From contig RSEE01000020.1 of the NCBI GenBank assembly GCA_003971905.1, positions 434,001 through 498,000 of the forward strand: a stretch of 64,000 nt of DNA. The letters are read 5' to 3'. The position numbers and the translations under genes were made by a program. Positions within the stretch are counted from its first letter, which is position 1; every line of letters starts with the position of its first letter. This document shows positions 10,163-20,421 of this stretch, one piece after another. The notes below the pieces were generated by a model, which did no database searches, was not told where the DNA came from, and saw only the letters and a program-made list of their open reading frames with translations. This DNA comes from Moniliella sp. 'wahieum'. Its lineage: Eukaryota; Basidiomycota; Moniliellomycetes; Moniliellales; Moniliellaceae.

Positions 10163-13100
10163 CTAGCCCGTCAGCGCCGCCGCTGCGGCGGCTGCCACTT
10201 CGGCATACGTCACTTCGGTTCTCTCTTGGGAAGCGGATAGGGGTAGGGCGGCAAAGGCGGCTGGGGCGGAAGAGGGAGGAAGCATCGACGATTTGGACAC
10301 GTGAGTGGGTGTATGGAGGTCGAGTAAACCCTGGGTAAAGCTGGTGCGGTCTTCGGTCGGTCCTGGGGGGGCAAGCGGGTGCCTGAGCCGCGATGGGAAG
10401 AAAGACGAGAAGATCGTGTGCCCGTCGGTCGGTCTAGCTCCATACGGCGATGCAGAAAGCCCGTGTCCATAAGCTGCAGCACATCCAACTCTTCCGTCCG
10501 CCCACTCTTCTGCATCAGATGGTCCATCGCCCCAGCCAAAGCAAGGTAGGAAGTCACGAAGCGTTCGTGGCCACTCAGCTGCGCCGGGCGTAACTCTCCC
10601 CCACCCCTTCCGCGCGGCGGATCTTCCTCGAACCGGCGGGGATGCGACGTGGACAAGGGCCGCAAACTCGGGCGGACGACTTCGACTGCGCGGAGGCTTG
10701 CTCTGACTCCGCCCGATCGCCCTTCCAGCCCCACTGGAACGAACACGCGACGAGGTGGGGACACTGCCTTGCCTCGCACCCATTGCGGCCGAGGCGGGAG
10801 CAGACTAAAGATGACCAGCTCGCCGTGCGGACCAAAGCTGGCACCGCACCGGCGTGGCGGCAGCGGTGGAGCCAGCGTCGTCGACGGAAGCACCACTTCG
10901 CCTTCGTCCCGACGAGGCAGATGAATCGTCCGGCCGCGGCAGCGACGGTAGGTCAGCACCACGCAGAAACTGGACACTTTATCCGCTGTCGGGATTTGTT
11001 CCTCGGCTCCCTGTTGGGTAATCTCGGTGAGGTGAGGGACGCAGAAGGTAGGCTCGGGTGCGGAGGGATACCTTGGGACTCCGGTCCAGGTCGTACTCCA
11101 ACGCTTGCGCAGGGTAGTCCGGCGGCCATGCAGTCGTACCCGCACAAACACAGGTTCTCTCCGCGCCCACGGGCCGTACAGCGTCACGATGCAATACCGC
11201 TCTGCCACCTCAATCTGCGTCGGGCTTAGTTAGTATCATCCCTTCTCTCTCTGGCCTGCACACAAAACCTAGCGAGGTAAGCAAAGAGTCGACTCACTTT
11301 CTCAAGTTGACCCGATGTTTGTTGAGCGCCATGATTTCCTCATTGATGGGCAGCGTGTTGCGCGGTCGCGAGTGGGACTGTGAGTTCGAATGCGAATGCG
11401 AATGCGATGCGAGTGGGACCGGACTGGGACCGGGACGGGATTGGTCCGAGGCCAAGGGGGACGTGTGACTCAACGTCGTCGAGCAGATCGAGTCGTCATC
11501 CCTGTCCACCTTGACCCTCGCCATCCAGTCGAGACGGTCCTGTCCCTCGGGCTGACGGTTGGCGTTGGAACGTGCCCCCTGATGGTCATGTACCCTTTGG
11601 GGCGTCGAAGCCGCGGCGGGGCAACGGCCTGCGGCCGCGGAGGCACCATCGTCGTTGCGCGGGGGTAGGCTTCGCGCAGTCGCTTGAGCGGGGAGCGCTG
11701 CGTTCACCTCATTGGCCACGTGGGGCAAGAGCGCGGCCATGCGCCGTTCCAACGGCGACATGGTCTGTCTTGTTCCCGCGAATAGGAGCCAGTGGAAGGC
11801 CGCGGCCAACGAGCCTACCAGCGCATTCGTAATCCGAGTCGATACCCGTGCATCGGGCCCAGGACCCGAGCGCAGAAGCCGACCCACGGCGTCGGGCGGT
11901 CGGAAACTTCCAGCTTGGGACTGGAGCTGGAAATCTCAAGAGAGTGGTTGGGCACCGAGGAGGCAAGCGGTACATTGGGTGTCTGTCAGCGGGGAAGGCA
12001 CCCATGCCCTTTCCCGAAGCGCCCCAGCTGGCACTCAGCTCAACGCGGGCCTGTGGGCTGGAGGTGGGGGAGGAGGCAGAGGCGGTGTGGGTGACGTGAT
12101 ATGAGCGGCGGGTGGAGAAAGCCTTGTTCACTAGGAGGGATCCGGTACGAAATGTCGGTGCGCCAGCACGCGTGATGCGATTGATCTTCCCCCCGGTTTG
12201 TGGCCCACTTGCTCCGCCAACGTCTGGGCACGTTCCACATGCGCAAGGTACGGTCCCTGCTCCACGTGAGCAGCTGGAAGCGGCGATCGTCGTGGTCCGG
12301 GTCCGCCCGCCATGAGAACGAAAGAGGAACTCTTGACCACATCCGTGTGGCCTTCAAACCGGTGCACGGGGGCCAGGCGAAAGTGCTGGTCCCCTTGTTC
12401 GAGCGCACGGCGTTGGGAGGGCAGTATGTGCATGGCTTCCGAGGTGCTCCACATGCTCACGGCAAAATCCGAACGTTGCGGCATAGTCATCACACCCTGG
12501 CCAAAGGGAAGGTGGCGTGCGCGCCACAATGGTGTCGGCGCTGGATCTCCCGTGGGCTCAGTGACCAGCTCGCGCTTGCCCACCTTCTTGCGCATGAGGT
12601 GGACAAGTCCCAATACTTGACCATGCCATCGAGGGAGCAGGTGATCAGTTGGTTTGGCGCCATTGGTCACATCCCGAGACCAATCCAAGCCATAAATCCG
12701 CGACACATGCCCTTCAATCGTGGCCAGCGTAGCGCGCCCTTGCGCGAGTCCCAGATCAACACTTTATTGTCGACCGCCGTCGCCAGCGGTACTCGTCCGC
12801 CCGGTTCCACTTGACCTGCGTTGCACTAGCGTTCCAGGCAGAATACCCTGCGCTGGCTTGCCTGCACCTCGACCCCCGCGAGCGCCATCTGACTCGTTGA
12901 CCATCCGCAAAGTCCCAGACCACGTCCAAGTGTCGATGCCACAGGACGCCACCACGTCGTGGTGGAAGGGAGACCAGTTGATATCGGTGATGGCCCGCCG
13001 ATGGCTCTCCAGCACATACTCAATTGGCGACAAGGGTCCTCCCACCCGCGAACCTGGCGAGGGTGCTGGACCACGGTGCCTTCGCCTCGTGTGACGGCCA

Positions 13101-13573
13101 TGACGCCGGCGCCGGTGATGGTGACCACCGTCGGCTCGCTCAGGCCGGCCAAAGGGAGATCGGGGCGAGGGGGCTGCCCCAGGACGGGAGGGTGGTGGTG
13201 GTGCTGCGCATGCTGCGGCATGGGCAAAGGAGGTGCGCACCGGCTCGCGCATCGAGCCCAGCTGGCTCGCTTCGACGGAGGCGCCGGCGTGCCGCGCTGG
13301 GACACATCGCTGACGCCACTGGGAGGCGGGCGGTCCAAGTTCCAGATCAGCAGCTTGTGGTTGGAGGTGGACGCGACCCAGTTGGCACGGAACGTGTGTG
13401 GGTTCCACTGGATGTCGGCCACTTCCCACGTGGTGAGGTTGCGCAGGAAACGCGGGTGGTCGTACGGGTTGGCCAGGTCGAGAATAAACAGGCCCTTGCG
13501 CGCGCCCAGCACCACGTCGCGCTGGCGGGACTGATGCTCATGCTGCCACGGGCTCGTTGATCTCGACCGACAT
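10163..13573 (-). CDS. MTC5: MTC5/WDR59, WD40-RWD subunit of the SEA (GATOR2-like) complex
   Basis: This is a vacuole/lysosome-associated regulator upstream of TORC1. Probable start ATG 13573 (MSVEINEPV), then after one frame shift MSISPAS, RDVVLGARKGLFILDLANPY (about 13490-13520) and TWEVADIQWNPHTFRANWVA, the MTC5-type first WD40 blade. Further blades: ESHRRAITDINWSPFHHDVV (about 12950-13010), VKWNRADEYRLATAVDNKVL and IEGHVSRIYGLDWSRD (12690-12720), HRFEGHTDVVKSS (12315-12360), and FQLLTWSRDRTLRMWNVP (12220-12280). A disordered linker follows, then an RWD domain: ERYCIVTLYGPWARREPVFV, PPDYPAQALEYDLDRSPKV (about 11060-11205). The C-terminal portion contains HERFVTSYLALAGAMDHLM (about 10500-10570) and ends AEVAAAAAAALTG at 10163. 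No Cys-rich RING is visible at the end. Many indels are present. Identity rests on the combined WD40 plus RWD order. Confidence 0.85.
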
Positions 13574-14176
13574 TCGGTGCCCCAGCGGTCGCCCTCGGGC
13601 GGCGCACGCCACGGCCGTCCATGGGGGGGGGATGGCGATGGCGATGGCGGGGGTGCTGCGTCTGCTGCTGGCGGTGCTGCTGGTGCGGTGCGCGGCGTGG
13701 CCGGCACGTGCGCTCTCGCCCTACGATCGATGAGCCCGCCCCGGTGCTTACGTCACTGTCCTCGCGAGCACGTGACCGGGGGTCGGCTGGGTCGATATTG
13801 TGAGTCCTCGGGCCAGGGGGCACAGGCAGGCCGACGCGAGGAGAGATGCGTTCTCCAGGGAGCGCGTCCGTCTGGGCCGCTCCGTCGAGAGCAGAAGGCC
13901 TGCGCACACGCCGCAACGGGGACATCGCCCACGACGGGCCCAGATGACGCTCAGGACGGCGCCCTCGGCGCGGACGATGGCCTGCGACGGACGATGGCCG
14001 CGACGGACGATGGCCGCGACGACGATGGCTGGCCACGTGGCAGGCGCAGTAGGGTTGCGCTCCGCTCCCGGGCGGCCCGACAGTGGCGCGGTGGGAGGCG
14101 CCGTGGGGTACACTGGCGCCGGAGCGGAGGCGTGCGCGGTGCGTTCGGCGGGCAGGCAGACGGAGCGCATGAGAGC
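13574..14176. promoter_or_regulatory. Divergent promoter region, MTC5 / SEC24
   Basis: About 600 bp of very GC-rich DNA between two divergent starts. Long frames open on both strands here (for example minus-strand 13347-14915) are by-products of high GC. A direct repeat of GGACGATGGCC-like units lies at about 13973-14025. No TATA box is evident. Confidence 0.4.
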
Positions 14177-17100
14177 ATGACGCCCATCCGCCCCGCCGCC
14201 GCTTCTTCCACCACCACCATGTCCCACCCGCCTGCCCACCAGCGGGCCGTGTCGTACGCGGGCCCGCCGCCGCCGCCCCAGCAGCATCCCCAGCCGCCTC
14301 TCCCGCAGCAGCACCTTGCGCTCCGTCCGTCTGGCCAGCTGCCCCTGGGCCGCGGCGTGTCCGGCCCCGCTGGCCTGCCGGCCGCCGGCCCGCTGCAGGG
14401 CCATGCGCGCACCGCCAGCATGGTCGTTGGCCGTCCCGGCGCTGGTGTCGGTGCCGGTGTCGGTGTCGGTGTCGGTGTCGGTATCGGTGCGCTCCCGCTC
14501 CGCTCCCGGTGCGGCCCCTTCTCCTGGCGCCACCCACCTGGCGCCCAATGCGCCCCGCCCCGGTGTTCCCTCCCCTGCGGGGCGCGGATGAGCATGCCGC
14601 CGCCGGCACGCTCCGCTTCGTATGCCTCGCGCTCTCCTTCTGGCTCTCCCGTCCCGTCGCCGCTCGCCGCTCGCCCAACGGCCTGGCTCCACCCACTGCT
14701 GCCTCCGCCGCGCTGCGCCTGCGTCTGCTCCAGCGCCCGCGCTGGCGCCTGTGCGTACACCCCAAAAGCCCAATGGCGCGCTGTCTGCTCAACCCCGCCT
14801 CTCGCCTCGCCGCCCCGGGCCAGGCCTCTGGGCCAGCGGGCAGTGTCCACCCCGGGCCACATGCGCAACATGACCATGCCTCCCTGCCCCGCAGTCCGCA
14901 GGGTGCGCCTGCCATGGGCCAGCCCAGCGGGCCTCCTGGCCCCGGCGGCCCCGGTCCACGCCTTGTTCCCTAGGCCAGTTGCGTACTGGTCCGGCGCCCC
15001 GGGCGTGCTCCGCTCTCCGTCGGGTCTTAGTCCATCCCCTCGCTCCCCCAGCGGCGCTCCTCTCCGCTCCGCCTCGGCTCTCACCCCAGCCGCCCCTCGC
15101 TCCCCTAGTGGCGCCCCCCTGCGTTCTCCCAACCAACTGGGCCTCGCCCGGCCCGTTGGTCACCTCCGCTCTGCCTCCACCTTGTTCCCGCGCCGGGCGC
15201 TGCCGACGGTCCACGCTCGCCCTCCATGTCAGCCCCGCGGCCATCGCATCTCTCCCCCATGCGCCCGGCAGGACGTCCCGGTCTCCTTCTCTGGCCCTCC
15301 GCCCGGGACCCAGTCCCGGCCACCTCGGGCGTGGCCGCGGCACGACGTCCAGCCCGCAGCACCAGGTGCTGCCCCCGCGCCGTTCCGGCGCCTACCAGTC
15401 TTCCTCACGCTGCAGCGCTCCGGCGCCGACCCCGGCGGCAGTTCCTGCACCGACTCCTTCTCAGCCCCAAGTTCACTGCACCCGCACCTGCACCTGCACC
15501 GCACCCGCACCAGCATCCGCACCCGCGCAGCAAGCTCCGCACCCATTTCAGCTCCGTTTGCTGCTGCTCAGCTCCGGCTCCGGCTCCAGCTCATCTGCCG
15601 CTCCAGCCCCAATCCAAACCAGCGCAATTTCCTCTTCGCTGCCCCCATGTCGGCCCAGCTGAGTACGGCTGCTGTCCCTGCCAGGCGCGACTACGTCGTC
15701 TCCTGCTCCCATCGCTTCGCCTTCGGCAACCCCAGGACCACCTCGCGTCCCCCCCAGTGCCAACAATCGCCGGCGCGGGTACCCACTGCGCACTTGACCT
15801 CACGCAGTGTAGTTTTGGTGCGCCCGATGTGCCCAGTCGCAGTGTCAGCGCTCCTGGCACCGGGGCGGCTTTGGTGTTCAGCAGCCGCCATCGAGCCTCA
15901 GCTCTTCACCCCCGGTATCGCTAGCGAGCCCGCTGAACAGCCCGCTGCGCCCGTGACGGGGGCCAATGCCCACCGCCGTGCTCCCACTCAGTTTGCCACC
16001 CCAGCTGCGGCTGCTGCGTACAACCCTGCTGTAGCGCCCGCTGCCCCCCAGCGGACAATGAGCGTGCAGCATGCCAGCAGCATGTCGATTTCTGGTGGCC
16101 AGGGAATCGCAAAACAGATGGCGGGCATGAACCTGGGTGGCTCGCTTTACGGCACGGATGGTAACGTGCTTCAGACGGTCAATGTGGCGTCGGGGCCTCC
16201 GCCGGTGGATCAAGTGGATCTGTATCCTCCCGATCTGCGTTTGCCACCCGGGGCTACTGCTGGCCCGACACGCGCTATGTCCAGCCCGACCGTCGTATCA
16301 CCGCTGCACTCTGAATGCCATCCCCGCCACGGCGAGCCTGTTGTCCAAGTCAAAGCTACCGCTTGCCGTCGTGTTGTCTCCGTACCGGAGCCAGCCAACA
16401 ATGAACCTGTGCCCGTGTCGGACGACCATGTGATTTCCCGCTGCCGCCGATGCAAAGGCTACATTAACCCCTTTGTTACCTTACGGAAAATGGGCGGCGG
16501 TGGAAGTGCCCCATGTGCAACTTGACCAACGAAGTCCCCGTCCGCTTTGACTGGGACGACGACAACAACCGTGCCAAGAACCGTTGGCTCCGGCCCGAGT
16601 TGACTCACGCTGTCGTTGACTTTATCGCCCCCCGGTCCTACACGGTTCGCCCGCCCCCGCCACTCTACTATATCTTCTGCATTGACGTTGGCGGCAACGC
16701 CGTGCGCAATGGCTCGGTCGCTACGGCTGCCAAGGCCATTCGCGAGTCGCTCGATAAGCTTCCGGACCACAATGGCCGAACGTGTATTTCCATCATCGCT
16801 GTCGACCAAGCGCTTGGCTTCTTCCACATCCGCGTACGTTTCTTGTCCCCCTTCCTCCCATATTTTCTTACTCTTCCTCTGACTGACTTTTTGCGGGTAT
16901 GGGAAACAGGAGGACAGTGAGGAGTTCGAGATGCTCGTTGTGGGTGACGTGGACGATCCGTTCCTCCCCAAGCCGAGCGGTCTGATTTGGAACCTGGGCA
17001 AGTGCCGGAAAGCGATCGAATCGCTTTTGGACAACTTTGGCACCATGTTTGAGTCCAATGCACTATGGTCCCACGGTAACGCGATGGGCGCAGCATTGCA

Positions 17101-18879
17101 AATCGCCTATCGCATGATTATGACGCGCGGGGGCAAGATTGCTTGCTTTACTTCCTCTCCCTAGCTTGGGCCCGGGCGCGCTTACGGACCGGGAAGACCT
17201 CAAGGCGCTGGGGACCAGCAAAGAATCGACCTACCTCGGTGCCGCTTCGCGTGGTAAGTCTTTCCCCGTCGACTGTTCCCGCGCTCAAGTCTCGGTCGAC
17301 ATGTGGCTCTTTAGCTCGTCGTACCAAGACGTGGCATCGTTGAGTTGCCTGCCGCACTATACCGGTGGTCAAACGTTCTTTTACCGTCGTTTGACGCGGC
17401 CAAGGAAGAAGATCAGGTCAAGTTTCGACGGAGCTGAACGTGTGTTGGCTCAGCCTTTGGCGCTGGAAGCGGTGCTACGGCTTCGTGCGTCGAACGGGAT
17501 CCGGCCCGCTCGGTTCCACGGGAACTTTTCGTTCGTTCCACCGACTTGTTGGCCTTGCCCACCGTCGCTCGACCAAAATTACGTGATTGAGTGCGAGATT
17601 GATGAGCCATGGTGAGCAAATTTGTCCTGTTCCAATCGGTGGTGCTCATGTCGACCGCCGAGGGCGCGGCGGATTCGGGTGACCAACATGGCTGTGCTAC
17701 CACAGCTTCGTTGTCGGAAGTGTACGCATCGGCAGACCAGGTGGCTTTGGCAACGGTGTGGGCGAACAAGGCGGTGGAAAAGTCCATCTATGGCAAGTTG
17801 GAGGAAGGTCGGGACTTGGTGTTTTCGCGTCTGGTGGAACTGTTGACATCGTTCAAACAGTCCATGACGACAGCAGGCAGTGGCGCGATTACGCACTTGC
17901 AAATCGCCGCCAACTTGCAACTGTTGCCCTTGCTCTGCTTGGGCTTGCTCAAAATGTCGGACTGAAACAGTCGTCGCAAATTGACGCCGATTGCCGTGCG
18001 TACGCACACACGTTGTTACCAACCTTGCCGCCCAACTGCTCGTGCCTTTCCTGTTGCCCAACCTGTACCCTTGCACGATATGCCCCCGGAGGGGGGACCT
18101 GGGTCGAGCTTGTCCCCTGAGCCGGTCAGAGGGCGGGCTGGAGGTGCTGCAGGAAGAAGAGGAAGGAGACCAAGACACTCTTGCTCCTCTTAACCCCGGC
18201 AAGAACGACGGCCCAAGGACCGAGAGAGAATGGTTGTGACGTCGGTGGACGACGATCAGGCGGGCCAGCTGACCACGCAGAAACAGTTCATTATGCCCCC
18301 GCGGCTCAACCGAGCAAAGACACATGGAGGCGTTTGGGCTGTACATTATCGAGAATGGCCAGACGATTTACTCTGGCTCGGCCGGAGCGCTGTGCCACAG
18401 TTGATCGTGGACGTGGGGGGTGGCGAGCATGGAAGAAGTGCGGTCGGGCCCGGGCGAGTTGCCTGACTTGCCTACAGCCCTATGAACCAACGCGTTCGCG
18501 CTGTCATCCAGCCCTCCGCGAGCGCTACCGCAGCGCCCACTTCCAAGCCCTTGTCACTGTCAAAGAAGCCGAATCAGGCGACCCTTTCGCCCCCGGCTTA
18601 TCCGTCAACCCGTACACCAACCGCTTCCCCCCCGGAGCTGCGGCCTTGACAGCCGGCACGGTTACAGCTACCGGTACACCAGCTTCTACCGCCCTCGCTG
18701 GTGCCGGCCTGCGCAAACACGCCGTCGCTTCCGGACCCTCGCCGGCAGTGTACAAGGCACGTGCTAAACAGTTGCTCGTCGAGGACCGCGAACCGTTGTC
18801 GGCGGTAGGTATCTTGGAAGGCGGCATGTCCTATGCTCAGTTCCTCACCAAACTTCGCGCGCGCGTCAATCGGTCTTAG
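14177..18879 (+). CDS. SEC24: COPII coat cargo-adaptor subunit SEC24
   Basis: This forms the inner COPII coat with SEC23 at ER exit sites and selects cargo. The start is ATG 14177, or in-frame ATG 14219 ([19 protein letters not shown]). About 600 residues of Pro/Ser/Ala-rich disordered N-terminus follow, including a Val-Gly repeat at 14440-14490. The conserved part starts near 16100 ([20 protein letters not shown]). The zinc ribbon is [13 protein letters not shown] (16441-16480) then, one missing base later, [17 protein letters not shown] (16508-16560). Trunk and beta-sandwich: [36 protein letters not shown], an intron at 16834-16909, then [19 protein letters not shown] and [40 protein letters not shown] (17290-17350) follows. 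Helical domain: [20 protein letters not shown] (17762-17820). Gelsolin-like end: [15 protein letters not shown]-type sequence near 18370. The tail [12 protein letters not shown] stops at 18877-18879. Numerous single-base frameshifts break it. Confidence 0.95.
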
Positions 18880-19393
18880 GTCCTAGGTCTTAGGTCCTAC
18901 CCTGCGGCCAGAGCCTCCAGGTTCCGTCCCCTCGCCCTCGCTTTCGTCCTCCCCCACCCCTCCTTGCTTACTTACTCTGCGTATCTCCTTTCAAAATTCT
19001 CTCTCTCTCTCTTAACCTGAGTGCTTTGGCCCGTAGTCCGAGTGCTTGGTCCGAGCGCTCCGCCTTGACTCGGCTCGCGCTGCTCTTCGCCCTGGCTCGC
19101 GGGGCGGGCCGGGCACGGACTTAGTAGTCGTGTACGCACGGGCGGGAGACAAGTTTTGTATAAGTGGTGCGGTTCATGTCGGTGAGCGTGAGGCCGGCCA
19201 GGCAGACAGGCAGACAAGGTGTGGAAAAGTAGGTGTATGTGCAGGTGTATAGGTGCACAAACCGAGGTCAGATGCAAGGGCACACGAGTGGATGCGCCTT
19301 GTCCCCTAACCAGGATCCAGCAGGATCCAGTTTAGCTGCGGTGGGGGCGCGTGGACGGGCAGCGATGCACACGTGATATGAGACACTTGGTGG

Positions 19394-19444
19394 CCAGGGA
19401 CCAGGGACAGGGACAAGGGACAAGGGACAAGGGACAAGGGACCA
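19394..19444. repeat. Tandem GACAAGG 7-mer array
   Basis: About six copies of ACAAGGG, with CCAGGGA variants at both ends, in the SEC24 downstream region. Confidence 0.85.
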
Positions 19445-19749
19445 GAAACCTACCCAGCAGGGCAGAGTCCAAGACGACTACCATACCGAACGAATCTGGC
19501 ACTCGGTCAGTTGAGTGCTGAGTCCAGGCTGAGCTTCAGTACGCAGTCCAGGCTGAGCCTAAGGCCTCAGGCCCCTCAGGCAAGACGACGCTATGATAGG
19601 GAGGTATCGGCGCCAGGCCAACTCGTGGTATACCATCCTTGCAAAACGAGGGGGAGAGAAGCGAGAACAGCAAGTGCGACAAGGAGACCAGTATAACGGC
19701 AAACAAGGCAACCAATAAGGAAAACAAACAAAACCCACGCACCCCAATT

Positions 19750-19918
19750 CCAGAACTCCAGAACTCCAACACTCCAGAACAGGGGGGGGGGGTAGAAGGG
19801 GGGGGGGGGAATACTAAGGTGCGAGTGCGAGCCACACTCCAACCCAGTCCGATTCAAGCGAGCCACGGTCCAATTCCACGTTCAACGTTCAACATTCAAC
19901 GTTCAACCAATCTTCAAC
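19750..19918. repeat. Composite simple repeats with TTCAACG units
   Basis: Contains CCAGAACTC 9-mers (19750-19780), two G runs of about 11-12 bases at about 19782-19809, and a TTCAACG/TTCAACA array at about 19871-19918. The TTCAACG word recurs in other intergenic regions of the window. Confidence 0.8.
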
Positions 19919-20144
19919 AAAGGCAAACGGCAAGAGGCCATACGATCCGGCCACCATTCAACGCGTGGTTGGCTTGGCTTGGCGTTAATCCAACACGCTT
20001 CCTAGTGGACTAAACGTCCCGCGCGGCAGCGGACTGACACTACCGTCCATCGCGTGTGGCGGGAAAGAAGGCGAGAGGGACCAGGCCGACGCGGCCAATC
20101 CAACCGGACGACGAGACGCGACTCCACCACCATAGCGCCCATCC

Positions 20145-20230
20145 CGCTGAGAAAGATCCGCTGAGAAAGTCCGCTGAGAAAGGTCGCGCTGGGACCAATC
20201 GCGCGCTGAGACCGGTCGCGCTGGGAAACA
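20145..20230. repeat. Tandem CGCTGAGAAAG-type repeats
   Basis: Three close copies of CGCTGAGAAAG followed by diverged CGCTGAGACC and CGCTGGGAAA units. Confidence 0.75.
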
Positions 20231-20421
20231 GGTCCAGTAGCGGGCGAGCGTGGTAGACGTGGCGATCGGACAGACGACCCGGGCGAGCGTACATGTGGCA
20301 CCCACTTTCCCGTCCCGTGCCTCCCGTCCCGTTCGAATGGCCCGAACGGAGCGAAGAAGGCGCAGGAGCAAATGGCATCGAGGATAGAATGGTCGAGCGC
20401 GCACTACGTTCGTGGTCGCGT

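Larger units (their letters stand above)
18880..20421. other. Repeat-rich intergenic region
   Basis: About 1.5 kb downstream of SEC24 with no supportable gene. It carries short tandem repeats at about 19394-19444, 19750-19918 and 20145-20230 (listed separately). Open frames here encode repetitive sequence only. Confidence 0.5.

Noticed and set aside
13577-14176. Upstream extension of the SEC24 frame to 13577
   Set aside because: The frame is open but antisense to MTC5 coding at its left end, and the natural start [10 protein letters not shown] or MSHPPAHQ lies at 14177 or 14219.
13347-14915. 522-codon minus-strand frame over MTC5 and SEC24 starts
   Set aside because: It is antisense to the SEC24 N-terminus; apart from its last residues, which are one frame of MTC5, the content is Arg/Gly/Ala low complexity.
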